Positions 24,720 to 36,186 of a DNA stretch of 64,000 nucleotides are shown in pieces. This stretch comes from Acheta domesticus (Eukaryota > Arthropoda > Insecta > Orthoptera > Gryllidae). Below the pieces are notes generated by a model. That model was not told the origin of the DNA. It worked only from the letters and a program-made list of their open reading frames with translations, and did no database searches. The DNA lies in the NCBI GenBank assembly GCA_031308135.1, contig JAHLJT010009436.1, positions 137,708,950 to 137,772,949 on the forward strand, given 5' to 3'. The first letter of the stretch is position 1. Each line of letters begins with the position of its first letter. The translations under genes were made by a program, and so were the position numbers.

Positions 24720-27700
24720 CTGTTTTGCTAAGCGGCGCAGATTGCTTTTGATGGACTAAATACCGACGATTTCATAAAAGGCATCTTTGTGAAAAAAGTT
24801 TTTTTTTTATTTTTTATGTAGACTGAACGTCATATTTGCGTTTTACGTCGTCATTCATAACAATTTCAAGTGTACTTTCCGAGTGACAAGTACAAGTTAC
24901 TTTACAAAATACTTTTCATTTGATGAAACTGAAAGCCTTTTTGAGCTGTGCTGCTACAGGAAGACTGAAACGGAAGCGCCTATGTTTTTCGAACCTATCT
25001 TACGTCTTCAGTATTGAAGGTAGGAGCTTCTTCTTCGTGCAATCTATTCCTCAGAATTAGATCTTTAAATCCTTTTAGAAATAGCGTTTTCGAAAAATGA
25101 GTATTTTTATTATTTTGGGTGAATTTTTTCTGAAATGTCATTGTGAACAATCGATTGCTGGCAATACAAGGAACATTCTTTTCCAAACATACTATCCTCG
25201 AATACACCGATATTCGCTTACAATTGTATAAGCCTGATTTTATCATTAAAACCTATCAACTTTCGAAAGTTGCTCTTTGAAAACTTGCTAATTCGAATTT
25301 TACGCGCTTCTTTTCTGAAAAAAGTCTTTCACGAGATAGCTGAAAAGATACAATTCGCAACAATAGGCAGTTTGTGCACTCTCGAACGTTAAAGTACTAT
25401 CGATCTTCTGTGCATGTGCAGAAGATCGATAGCGCTGTCCGCTATCGCTGCCCAATCTCTCTATTATAATGCGAAAATTACGTACCATTACATATGAAAC
25501 GAGAAAATATGTGCGGTTGTAACTGTATTGAAAATAGCCCTATTAACATTCGTTTTCGTGTGACAGCGCGGTTGAATTCATATCAGGCCGCCTTACGAGA
25601 ATGACGGGCATTTTGAGAAGATATAATATTGAAATGATAAAATACGATAGGTTTGTAACTTAATTTTAAAGGATTCACTTGTTCATATCTTTATGCAGTT
25701 TCGTAATCCTTATGGGAGCTAGTTTTGAAGTAATAGAAGCTAGCTTGTGGAAATGATTCGTACCTGTCTGTATAATGACCTACGAATACCATTACAATTG
25801 TGAATTAAACATATTTTTATTTGCTTTGTAGATGGGCAAGAACTCTGGCTACCGTTATAACAACAATCTCGTACCTCATGCGTTACTACTGTTAAGAAAT
25901 TTTCACACGTGACGGCTGGGAGATGTTATATTGGACCGAAATTAAAGCATTACAATATTACATAACCAAGTCAATGAACAGTACTCATAAAAACAGTTTA
26001 ACGCGGTCGAGAGCTGTGAAACGCGTCTCGAGAATCGGGATGTTTTAGGAAAGATAGAAGTTACTGAGAATTCATCATTTTAGGCAAGTCAGTAGTTTTC
26101 GAGATTTGGGAAATGCTGTTTTGGGGTTAATATATTGTTTTTAGAATAATTTAAGAAATGAAAACTCATGAATTGTTTTTCTTTATCAATCACTCTGTTA
26201 ATCAATACCAGTGTATTGTAAAGTAAGTGTTTTCATTACAGATATTGTTAAGTTTTGTAATAACTCATTATTGTTTAGCATATTTATTAGAAAATTATAA
26301 AAAACATTTCCTTAACTGAAGTTTTTCTTTTTATAAAATCTATGGACATCATTAGACTGCTGCTTAGAAAAGGTGAGTGCATCAAAACCGTCGTTTTTCT
26401 AAATGACAAGATTTCTTTCGGAGATGAAAATCATTTGTACGGAAATAGAAAGAAACAGAGGTAGTAATTTTAGGGGTTAAAATGTAATAGAGAATGCAAT
26501 ATCAACTCTTCGTGTAAAATGAACGTTTTTATTTTATTTATTTTAGGTTATTTTTCAATTTCTTGGTCATTAGCGACCAAAAATGAGCTTTTTTCACTCC
26601 CTATTTTCTCGCAGCAAATTTTATACTTATATTATAATCAAACGCACAACATTTTCATATCTCACATTATTCATGAAAGCTTTTTCTATTCGTGACTCGA
26701 TTACAATCTGATGATCTTATTAAAATGACATTTAGCTCGAGATCTCATTCACGTATTTTATTGACGCAGGTTTTCCCATTGTGTCATTGACGCTTACCTC
26801 CCTTTTTCTCCATCCATCTTATTTATCACGGTCCACAAAACCCCGCGAAAATCATACCCGCCAACACTGATGCAGTGGTTACTCAAACATTTTTGGCTAA
26901 TACGTTTTGTGTGGTCTTGAATATTCATGGATCATTACCTTTGCTCAATCTTCGCCACAAACTGCTTGGATTATATGTTCACAACAGTAGATTGGTGCAC
27001 TGTGGTAAATTTATGAAGCTGAATGTGAATGTCACCGAAATTTTCCTCTGTAATCAGGTCAAAGAGATGAAAAGAATAATAAAAATGCTCCGAAACCACA
27101 CGTTGGGAAAAATAACTAGAAATACTACGATCGATTTCAATACATTACCTTCTGGTCGGCGACCCTCATTCATCTGTAATCGAACACATTTGGCGTGTAT
27201 GGAGAGCCACTCGATAACCATAACCCGAGCCATGTAAAGTAAAGCCGTGGACTCGAAGGACTTTCACTGGTAATATTCAGTGCGCTCTATAAAAAGAAAC
27301 CGACAAAACTAGGGACATGAATCTGCACTAACTCTTTTTTTTTAACATAGATCAACGATTTTGCATTTACTCTGTCGATCCATTGTGAACTCATGAGCAC
27401 GTTTCTCTTATACATCTGAACACGCTTCGTTTTTCACAAATACTAGCAATTTAATCCTGTTAATTGGAAATGGCGTATGTGATTAACAGAACTGCATCGC
27501 AATAGATTTTGACTATTATCTGCAACTCACTCCGCTGCATCTCCAACATCCATTATGCATGGTCATTGATTATCAGCCTTCTCTGGGAGATGAATTAGGG
27601 TCCAAAAAGCATCTTTTCAGGTTTTCTGATCAAATTTATTTCCTTCAATCGCAAGGTTAGACATTTACGGCATTTCTATTGTCAATATCTTTTAAATTTC

Positions 27701-27735
27701 TTGTCAATTGAGATAAAAAGAAATATTAAGATTTT
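24720..27735. other. AT-rich intergenic sequence
   Basis: No gene recognised. A 120-codon frame at 26,875-27,237 (+) has no known domain. The only clear structure is a hairpin at 25,397-25,432. Confidence 0.5.
25397..25432. repeat. Perfect 14-bp hairpin
   Basis: ctatcgatcttctg, an 8-nt tgcatgtg loop, then cagaagatcgatag. In RNA this would be a stable stem on either strand. There is no sign of a longer precursor, so I do not call it a microRNA. Confidence 0.8.
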
Positions 27736-27775
27736 ATTTTGACAGTCAGTCAGACGGATAAACAGACGGACGGCA
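27736..27775 (+). repeat. (GACGGACA)-like tract, left part, split by SINE copy A
   Basis: Contains gacagtcagtcagacggata and aacagacggacgg. A similar tract, gcggacggtcgggcag then ggacggacggacagagg, continues beyond the SINE at 28,250-28,300 and ends in actttct and gagaaagtaaag. The pair looks like one R2-type copy interrupted by the SINE. Confidence 0.55.
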
Positions 27776-28190
27776 CTGGGGGCGGTGGCTAAGGGCATCA
27801 ATTGTCACTGCAGTGCTTCGGACTGGGAGGTCCTAGATTCGAGTCCCAACTGTGGGAGGACTTTCGACACTAGCTGCATAGCTGAGTCTACTTCGGTGGT
27901 TGTCTGGAGGAGAATTCTTGCGGACGGCTGCTCTGAACGGTAGTTTTCCGTGGTTTCTCCGATCAACACCAGGCGAATGCTGGATCCTAACAAGCGGATC
28001 ACGGACCGCGCGTGACTTTCCTTCCTGATTTTATTCCTATCCTCATCCCTTACTTACACTCACTCACTCACTCACACGAACTACACTACCTCACATGCCG
28101 GGAAATTGGTCGGAAGCTTAGAGCTTGTCCCGGCCGGGACGGTGTCTCATTGAGGGGAGATATCTGGTTGGGGAAACTCCGCTAACCAAC
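27776..28190 (+). mobile_element. tRNA-derived SINE, copy A (3' truncated)
   Basis: The head has an A-box-like tggctaaggg (27,786-27,795) and a B-box-like agattcgagtccc (27,835-27,847), the internal RNA polymerase III promoter arrangement of tRNA-derived SINEs. The body shares long blocks with three other copies in this window, for example gatttctccgatcaa-type sequence at about 27,955, a cactcactcactcactcac run, cacatgccgg and gagatatctggttgggga. The last ~170 bp and the tgatt-type tail of the other copies are absent. Confidence 0.85.
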
Positions 28191-28610
28191 TAATGCACAC
28201 ACAGAACTAATGAACTTAGCAATTGACGTGCCCGAAATCATTAAACCGACAAGCGGACGGTCGGGCAGACTTGTAGGTGGACGGACGGACAGAGGACGGG
28301 CAGATGAACAGATTTTCCGCACCAATGACTTTCTACGTAAGAAGTATGCGAGAAAGTAAAGCTGATTAACAACTGCCGACGGATTCATTTCCAGTCGAAT
28401 GAATTGTTCCTTTCAAGTGTGTTCATCACACCTTTGGATGTGTTGATCACAACTACCATATATCAAATGTCAGGTAAACATTTCCCGATGATAATAAATA
28501 CACACACACCAGTTGCTGCACCTCATTACAGAAGTCAAGCAGACGGAACGCTTAGCCTTACGCGAGCTCTGCAACGAACACAGTGAGCATCTACCACTTG
28601 TACCTCAACA
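28191..28610. other. Between SINE A and the jockey relic: R2 remnant and unassigned sequence
   Basis: Holds the right half of the interrupted gacggac tract (28,250-28,300) and the R2-end-like tacgtaagaagtatgcgaga. The rest, up to the jockey relic, may be decayed LINE coding sequence, but I cannot align it. Confidence 0.45.
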
Positions 28611-28856
28611 CATGTTCCGCTACTCCTCCTGTACGCCTGCCCAATATGAACAAATGCTGCCAAATATGACATACAAAAATTGCAAGTCATCCATAACAAT
28701 TTTTTAAGATCCGTCGCCCAAGCCCCTTGGTTCATTTCCAACAAGCAAATTAGCACACAGCGAATTAGACATCAAACCTCCATCACTCATCATATTTCCT
28801 ACCTCGCCAATTACTTCTATTCGAACCAACCAAAGCAGAAATTTCAAACTGGGTAA
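28611..28856 (+). mobile_element. Jockey-clade LINE relic, C-terminal end of the reverse transcriptase ORF
   Basis: One frame of 82 codons with a single internal stop reads YACPI, stop, TNAAK, DIQKLQVIHNNFLRSVAQA, PWFISNKQI and then LANYFYS before a stop at 28,854. This matches the stretch after the catalytic core in jockey-clade elements (usual form YACPxW, then KLQxxQNKxLR and APWxxxN). The active site is not included. The relic is non-functional. A (taaa)n tail at 29,062-29,086 probably marks its 3' end. Confidence 0.75.
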
Positions 28857-29061
28857 TATACAGAACGTCAGAATCGAATAAAAAGCAGATATCCGTTACA
28901 TGCATTGGACATTTTCAGCAATATACAATAATCAATTTGAGATGCTCTGTGAGTCCCCTCGCCAGATGAAGTTCAGTGTTAGCAGTGAGTTAAAGATAGA
29001 TTGTAAGCCAGCAAATGCAAATGTAAAATTAAACATTAACTGAGCTTTGTATTTTCATTCA

Positions 29062-29086
29062 GAAAATAAATAAATAAATAAATAAA
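29062..29086 (+). repeat. (TAAA)n, probable 3' tail of the jockey relic
   Basis: Five to six taaa units ending in aaaaac, 200 bp after the LINE's stop codon on the same strand. Confidence 0.7.
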
Positions 29087-29089
29087 AAC

Positions 29090-29300
29090 ATGTTCCACTG
29101 GCGGCGGCGTAATTTAGAGGAGTGCAGGCAGCGCGCCTGCATTGGAGGCTATTGGCGCGGGGCGGAAGTGCGGTTTTCCCGGGAGGCAGATGGACGCACC
29201 TCCCTGGCGGCGAGCGGAACGAGGGCCAGCGGCGCGCCGCGCCGGCGGAACAGCGGAAGGCGCGAGATGACGGCGCAGCGGGAAAGTGTTGCGGGGGACC
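29090..29300. promoter_or_regulatory. Small CpG island
   Basis: CpG-rich, unique-looking (ggcgcggggcggaagtgcgg; gagggccagcggcgcgccgc), with a reverse CCAAT box (ctattggcg) next to a GC box at 29,150-29,165. No supported coding frame. Confidence 0.35.
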
Positions 29301-29312
29301 GAAGAAGAAAAA

Positions 29313-29498
29313 CACCTACACTGTGGTTTATTGAACTCTACCCCTGGCAGGTATCAGCTGTTGGCGGTTTCATCCAATCGGGAGCTTATATGTCGCTAGT
29401 GACGTCACTTTGGTGACGTTCAAGCTCCTGATTGGATGAAACCGTCAACAGCTGATACCTGACAGGGGCAGAGTTGAATAAATCGCACTATACAGTAT
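29313..29498. mobile_element. Palindromic MITE, second family member
   Basis: The arm ttattgaactctacccctgg (29,330) with tatcagctgttggcggtttc pairs with gaaaccgtcaacagctgata and caggggcagagttgaataa (to 29,480). The palindrome extends to tacactgtgg at the left and cactatacagta at the right. The centre is tgtcgctagtgacgtcac. The ends resemble the inner block of the 508-870 element, and the interior matches the 31.5-kb element. Non-coding. Confidence 0.8.
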
Positions 29499-29916
29499 CG
29501 ACAGCATATATGCGATTCTGACAGTTCTGTGCGCCGTTGCCACATTTTACTATGCATATGGCACCACCTATATCCCAGAAAAAGTGAATCTCAAAACATT
29601 AACACTTGCTGACAGGGTACGACACGTCTTGATATCATGTTCATAACTTTCGCCAAAGCCGAACCTCATCGCCTCCAAGACTTCACGTGAGTCAAATGAG
29701 CGGCTCCTCTGAACCCTAGCTGGAAGGAATTAAACATATCCTCTGAAACTGATTGCTTCAGAGCAGGTAACATGACGTACCAGTGTAAGTGGAGAGAGAA
29801 CTGTCAGAGTCGCTAACACGCTGCCGGTAGTGTAGTTATTATAGGCGCACGTTTTCTTCAGCCACTGAAAATCTATTCCCCTTCCTTTGCTACAGAAGTG
29901 AAATTAAGAATACACA
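29499..29916. other. Intergenic, nothing recognised
   Basis: Mixed-composition sequence with no gene, RNA or repeat that I can identify. Confidence 0.5.
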
Positions 29917-30588
29917 AGCGTACCCGTGCGAGAACTCTCGCATGCTATACCCCACCCTCTTCCTTATTATTTCCATTTCCATATTATGCCTGTAATATAT
30001 ATTTTTCTTCAAGACTCTCTTATCCTCCGTCACTTGTTCTACACGTCACCTTGTAATCGATAACAATAAAATACACCCTTGTCAATAAAACTATTATTAC
30101 TAAAATTTATTATCGTGCGAAGAGGTATCCCCGTGTAATGCAATGGCATAGAATATCAATTAATTAGTAATTTCACATACAGTTGCAGATTCTACAGTCT
30201 CTGAAGAGGTGGGGTAAAATCGAGAAGAGTCGAATTAGCAATCATTAGAATGATCAAGATCTCATCCTGTAGATTACAATGTGAGGAACGTTTCATTGAG
30301 GTCTTTGGCCTCAATATTTTAGTTTTTTAAGGCCCTAGAACGCTTAGTTTAGGAGTTATTTAACGATATAGATTCAAAAATCCTGATTTGCGTTGCGCGT
30401 TGCATTTTACATGAATATTTAGATGCGTTTTTTTCCATAAATCCTTTATATTTTTAAAGTCAAAGTGCAATTCGTCACCTCTTCGTAAAATTCTCTTTCT
30501 TTAGAGACCTCACTTATAAAGATTGCTCGCGTGTGAGATCCGCAACGTGAAGGTATACTACTGACAATGAAATAATATAGGAGACGAT
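29917..30588 (-). mobile_element. Interspersed repeat R1, copy 2 (inverted)
   Basis: Reverse complement of 6,170-6,814 along its full length. cccgtgcgagaactctcgca at the left pairs with the right end of copy 1, and atataggagacgat at the right with its left end. The two copies differ by many substitutions and small indels, so they are old. No coding frame. Confidence 0.85.
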
Positions 30589-30766
30589 AATAGCAACGGG
30601 CGTTGTTGACAAAATATGGTAACTTTCGTGAAATAGAAACTATTTCGCATTGAAAAACGAGCATCAGATTTGATATAACAGTCCTGTCGTCAAAATATCC
30701 CTCCCCACCTCAGAGGAGTCTCGCGTAAAGCGAAATGAGTGCTCAAGGAAACGTGCGCGGATAACT

Positions 30767-30850
30767 CCATAGGCGTAGACACAGGATAGACCGGGGGGGA
30801 CTTTGGTCCCCGACAATTTTGAAAGGGGGCCCTGTAGATTTAGTACATAC
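30767..30850 (+). mobile_element. Possible end of a hAT-like element
   Basis: ccataggcgtagacacagga followed by ccgggggggactttggtccc and gggggccctg. This layout resembles the GGCGTA ends at 4,250 and 14,638. The opposite end and target duplication were not found. Confidence 0.3.
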
Positions 30851-31480
30851 CATATTATTTAGATTCGTCATGTTGAATTTGGTTACAATAGTAAAGAAAG
30901 TGAATTACATAATTGCTTTTCTTTCAGTGCAAATTGATATAAAGAACCCATTAATGAACTTGTGCTACAATAGAGCTCATTGCAAAATATCTGCAGGAGA
31001 TAAAAAAGTTTAGGGTACGGTCGTACTTAAAATTCATGTCTTTCTGAGCTAACGAGATTTTTACTTAATTAAATCTTAATCTTGTATATCTCAAATTTTA
31101 GAAGTGACGCTATGTGATTTCGTGGAAGTTTCGGAAACGATGACACTGCTCAAATATTTATTCCATTTAAATTCTGAAAACTCAAATTTTGTATCTTCAT
31201 GAATACCTCTGACTTCCGCTTCATGATTATCAAGACAATCGATGATAAGATATGAGTACACGAATTTCATTGAATTTATCGTTTCACGAATTTCATGATC
31301 TACTGAATCATGAATTAAGATAAAAAAACATGGCAAATTTTATTTAGCTTACGTGATCATTTATACATTAACTATGCTAATTGTCAGTTATAAATCACAA
31401 TTCGATAAAAATTTAAGACAGAAGTTACACGAAAAAAGTTCATAAATTCATCCTACCTCCGAAACAAAACTGTTACGAGA
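30851..31480. other. AT-rich intergenic sequence
   Basis: Nothing recognised. Confidence 0.55.
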
Positions 31481-31482
31481 GG

Positions 31483-31676
31483 TACTGTAGCTACACTCCG
31501 ATTTATTTATAATTTCAATTGACAGATCATCAACTGTTACGGTGTCGTCCAATGGGAAGCTTCGACGTCACTACAGTGACGTCGCTATGGTGACATTCAA
31601 GTTCCCGATTGAATGACAACGTAACAGCTGATTCACGTCAACTGAACCTATGATTAAATCCGAATATTAGGAAAAA
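31483..31676. mobile_element. Palindromic MITE, third family member
   Basis: The arm tcaactgttacggtgtcgtc (31,530) pairs with gacaacgtaacagctga (to 31,631). The palindrome extends weakly outward (tactgtagctacactccgat against aatccgaatattag). The interior tccaatgggaagctt with gacgtcac matches the 29.4-kb element (tccaatcgggagctt, gacgtcac). Non-coding. Confidence 0.75.
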
Positions 31677-31734
31677 ACCAGAGGATGATGTAATAAGGAT
31701 AATTAAGAAGATTATTTGGTGGAAATGGGAATTG

Positions 31735-32380
31735 TGATGAAAACACAGTCGGTTGCGGTCAGGGGGTCGGTGTCAGACAGAGTAACGGTGACGGATACGG
31801 TGACAGACACGCTGGCAGAAACGGTGACGAGGACTGTGATGGTACGACAGTGACTGACTGACTTTGCGGTTACAAAGGCAGCTGATGCAACGGAAACGCC
31901 GACAGTTATCGAGATAGCAGCTGTGGAGATAGCATATGCTACGGCATTCTCCGCGTGGGTGGTGCGCGACACGTCAAGGGCAGCCGAGCGCAGAGGCAGA
32001 TGGGCCAAAGACTCGGGGGGGGGGAGGACCGGGAGGAACAGGCAAGGATAGCTAGGATGGATAAGACGACATGCGGCTGAGAGGGGGAGATTGGGAATTG
32101 TGCGAGATTGGGGGTGAACGGGATGGAACAGGCTGGAAAAATGGAAAGACTTGGGATGAAATGAGCTAGGGCATGAACAGATGGGATTGGAATAGATAGG
32201 ATCCGATAGAACGTAATACTCGTAAGATGTGGTGGAATACAATGGGATGGAATGCAATGCAATAAGATGGGATGCTATGAAATGGGACAGGGTGTGATGT
32301 GATGTGATGGGTCGGAATGGGATGGGATACGATGGGATGGGATGAGATGGGGTGGGATGGAAACAAATACGAGACATACA
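31735..32380. repeat. Degenerate short-period repeats, (acggtgac)n then (gatggg)n
   Basis: 31,770-31,850 is built from gtaacggtgacgg-like units. 32,220-32,370 is built from gatgggatggaatgc-like units with near-satellite character. The 306-codon minus-strand frame here, the longest in the window, reads as His-Pro-Ile-Pro-Ser repeats and is a by-product of the repeat. Confidence 0.8.
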
Positions 32381-32439
32381 GCCCGCATATGTTATGGGTT
32401 GAGAATGTAACGAACGAATGGAGCTGGGTATGGATGGGG

Positions 32440-32840
32440 CCGGACGGGAAACACGGAACAAGGTGAAGCGGGCGTGGCAAGGGGAGTGCGGTGCGTCGGG
32501 ACGGGACAAGAGAGTTGCAGGGTAGGGGAATGCAGTGAGCAGCAGAGCGATGTAGGAGGAGTGGGAAAGGGAGGAGGGTGGGTGAGGCGTGTGGCTGCCT
32601 CTCCCGACGCAGCGGAGCAAGGCGTCACGCATAGCAGGGCTGCGGCGGCGGCGGTGGCACTGCGCGGGTGGGGGCGGTGGAGGCGGCGCAGGTGGCGAGC
32701 CTCGCGCCTTCCCACGCGGCAGCAGCGTCTTCCATATTCAGTGCTTCGACAGCGCCTCCCAGGTGGAGCAGTCGCTGGCATGGCGAATGACGTCACAACC
32801 CGAGAGCCCTCGCCGAAGGGTGCATCCAGAGGGGTGAGAC
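32440..32840. promoter_or_regulatory. CpG island with CRE site
   Basis: GC-rich and CpG-rich (gcggcggcggcggtggcac; cacgcggcagcagcgtcttc) with a tgacgtca core at 32,788-32,795. Frames on both strands are low-complexity. Direction unknown. Confidence 0.4.
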
Positions 32841-35450
32841 TAGAATTTTAACCGCCTTTGCTCTCTTGAAAAAATGTTCTCATTTTAAGAGCTAAACTTC
32901 ATTTCGAAGTAAATGTGAGAAACGGTATTCCTATTTTCGATAAATCTTCAAAATATAAGGCAAAAGTCATTTTTTTAATTAGTTGAAAATACATTGTATT
33001 GACTTTAAGATGATTTTCTTGAATGTAATATTTTGATTTCTGTACAATTAATGCATTTTAACATGATTTTCTAAATTCACAAAACATACATTTTGATATA
33101 CCATGGGAGACTTTACATTGCTATACCTGGGACGTTTTCGGCCTCATACAACTTATAAGCAGTCACTGCAATGAAGTACATTAGTAGTTTTTCAGAACAA
33201 GACTTGTGTTCTTTCTATTCTATGACTATGATAAAACTTGGTGACAAGTCTTCGAATATGTTCACCTGTTCGGCATAGGTATTTTCAATACTAAAAGGTA
33301 AATGATTCATTCTCCTTCACTATCACTTTCTTGGAATAAGCCTGCTAAAAATACCTTTGAGAACTTGGTTCTTGTCAAATTGTCTATTCTAAATTGTATT
33401 AAACGACATGCTGGGAGTGACAAAAATGTTGGCAGTAGCAGTTCAATTGTAGGTCCATTATTTCAATAGTCAGTACTTCTTTCTATACCGTACTATTTAC
33501 TTTTTGTTCTACATATGTCCAATGACCTTTTCGGTCTTCGTGCATTTCTTCTTTATGAAAAATAGTCTCTGTGTTTGTACATGTGTGTGCGCGTAAGGCT
33601 TCCTCTCACGGTATTTTGAAGTAATTTTTTAATGTACATCAGCACTACTATGTCTTCCTGTTCTTTTCGAGTTTTGAAACCAGATTTGAAGCACAATATC
33701 TGAAAATCGTCAACGGCTGCAAGAGTTCTCATTAGCGACAGCCAGTCACATGTGAGGAGAGTGGGTGCAGATATGTGCATGAGAGCTGTAGTATCTGGAA
33801 GATTTACGATATGGTATGTTCTCACTCTCATTCGGTGGGAAGAACTCTGGATTTTGGAACTACCGTAACTGCCGCTTTACCTCATTTCTCTTTTCCTTAC
33901 TTACACTTAAAAAAAGTCACGCGAAGTTGTATTGTAACTTTACTCCTCGTCACTAATTTTTTTCCTATTTGAATAGTTTTACCATATATTTTTAGATTTA
34001 ATTAAACATTTTCTCAGATTTTCTTCTATTAAGATGTATTTTTTGTATAACATCTGCGTATTATCGGGGAAAAGTTCATAAAGCATTAAAAAAATTACCT
34101 CTGCAGTGAAATCCCCCTGCTCTGAGACTGTTACGTAGAAATTCGACAGTATATTGCCATTTAATGTACCCAAAAAAGCTCTTGTAAATGACGTTTCCAA
34201 ATGTCATCGCGCTGTTCATTTTATGAAGAAAGAGGATCGCAGCAGCCATCTTCTTCTATGGAGAGATTCTGAACGGCCAGTCCAGTATTGTGGAAATATG
34301 TTTGTTCAGGTCATTGCGCATTTTTTGATAGATTCTAAAACAGTTTTTGATAGATTCTAAAAAAGACAGCATCGCTCTGCGAAATTATTTATTTCGCCAA
34401 CGAGAAAGCCTGCCAGCCTAACGTGTCGGTTCAGAGCGTGCAGTTTAGAGGTTAGGGATAGTTTTTACGAGTCATTAACATTGTTCCGGTATCGTCACTA
34501 AAAATAACATTGTAAGAATTGATACAAATGATGTCGAAAAGCAGATGAGGTATGGATGCCTGTGAATTACGTTTTCAAAAAAATGTAAACGGACAGGCCA
34601 TAAACGCCGAATTTCAAAGAGCCCGCTTCGTTTGCTGTCATCACATTTTTAGTTAAATTCGCTACTTAATCAAAGAAGTATGCATGTAAATAATATTTAT
34701 TTAAATTGAAGTTTTGAAGAGCATTTTCCTTAGATTTCAGCAACATAAATAAGGTTTTCATGCGAACATTTGCCAGTTGGTGGAATGACTAAATAATAGG
34801 GAGTAGGCTATCACAGCTCCAGCGCAAGTTAGCCAACATCTGTAAAATGAGTGCAAAAAATTTCACCGACAAAGTCTCCAATTTACTTAGATATGAATGC
34901 GTGTCAAAATAGTCGGTCACATTACAAAACAGAGAAGTACATTTTCTCTTGGCAGGACTAGTCTTGCTGAGTGTGCAATTGAGACTTATAAGGAGTCAGT
35001 TGGAATCGGTTGAATTTATTTGAATTGGCATCGTGGAATTCGCAGTTGATACATCCGGAAAACTTCGCACGAAGAGTATGGCCCAATTACAATCCGACAT
35101 TGAAAATGGTTTTCTTCAAAACAATATGCGACCTACACGTGAGGTTTTGAAACAACGTCACAATCCTTAGTCATTTTCAATCGCATGTTCATTACAAGTG
35201 AACAAAGCAATGATCAATAGTCCCAAACAACATAATAAATTATCTGTACAATAATTCTACAACGTGTGACACTCAACAAACATTGAATCAGGGGTCCACT
35301 GGCAAGTAAGCGTTTTGCACTACTCATTGCCAATCAAATCAGAATTTCTCGGAAGCCATTTGCACCGAAAACAGTGAATCGTCCACACATCGTCCCTGGT
35401 TTCCCACATACTTTCCCATATCATCACCCTTCTCCACACCAGTAACGCCT
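32841..35450. other. AT-rich intergenic sequence
   Basis: No gene recognised. A 20-bp tandem duplication, tttttgatagattctaaaa, lies at 34,321-34,363. Confidence 0.55.
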
Positions 35451-35479
35451 TCCACCGTTCCTCCCACCCGCGCCCGACA

Positions 35480-35670
35480 TCAAACGGCCAGCCGGCCTGT
35501 GGGAGCGGGCGGCGGCGAGAGCGCGCGTTACGGTCGCTCGCCGAAGTAAACACAGAGTTAATGGCGAACGCCTAACGAGTGCCCTCCTGCGTTGCCCGCC
35601 TTCCGCTCGCTCGGCCGCAGTCCCTCCGCCCCCGCCGCACAGTGGTTCAGCGCGGGCAAAAAGCGCAGGT
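35480..35670. promoter_or_regulatory. CpG island
   Basis: CpG-dense (ggcggcggcgagagcgcgcg; tcgctcggccgcagtccctc) ending at SINE copy B. It contains ctcgccgaagtaaacacaga, unique-looking. No coding evidence. Confidence 0.35.
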
Positions 35671-35677
35671 CATTCTA

Positions 35678-36186
35678 TTGATTGATTGTGATTCCGGACG
35701 CGTCAACTGATAAGGTCATTAGTCCCGTAAGTGTAATGTATGTTTTATATATGGGTGGTGGCTGTGATCTTCCTCCGCTGGATGGCGAGATCCAGTGCCC
35801 ACCGACCTTCGGCAATCCCTAATCTCCCGTCCGGTCCCCTGGCAGTGTTGTGAAGTTTTATATAAGTGTGTGTGTGTGGATGTAAAGAATGAAGAGAGGA
35901 CAAGGAAGAGGAAGGAATGATAGCGTGCGGTCCTTGGCCCGTTTGTTAGGGTATGGCTGCGACATTCGCCTGGCGTTGATCGGAGAAAACACGGAAAACT
36001 ACCGATTAGAGCAGCTGGCGGCTAGAATTCTGCTCCAGACAGGGACTGAATTCCTGTTAAGCTAGTGTCGAAAATTCTGCCACCGGCGGGACACAAACCT
36101 AGGATCTCCCGGTCTGAGGAACTACAGCGATATCTGTAAATGCCCTGAGCCATGGATATATGTTAATGCCATGAGTCCCTTGGTGC
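35678..36186 (-). mobile_element. tRNA-derived SINE, copy B
   Basis: The minus-strand head lies at the right (tgccctgagccatgg and a duplicated atgccatgagtcccttgg) and the attgattgattg tail at the left. It shares ccgtttgttagggtatggc (as gtttgttagggt), ttgatcggagaaaacacgga and gacgcgtcaactgataaggt with copies C and D. The B-box position is mutated (acacaaacctaggatctccc), so it is probably silent. Confidence 0.85.

Noticed and set aside
25397..25432. microRNA precursor
   Set aside because: The stem is only 14 bp with no extended pairing in the flanks, too short for a pre-miRNA.
26875..27237. 120-codon + strand frame in AT-rich DNA
   Set aside because: Not low complexity, but no family resemblance, promoter or splice context; within chance length for 64 kb.
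28021..28080. Tandem cactcact run as an independent microsatellite
   Set aside because: It is part of the SINE body; the other copies have acacac/gtgtgt runs at the same place.
31712..32632. 306-codon minus-strand open frame, the longest in the window
   Set aside because: Reads as His-Pro-Ile-Pro-Ser repeats produced by a degenerate ATGGG repeat; no domain and no splice or promoter context.
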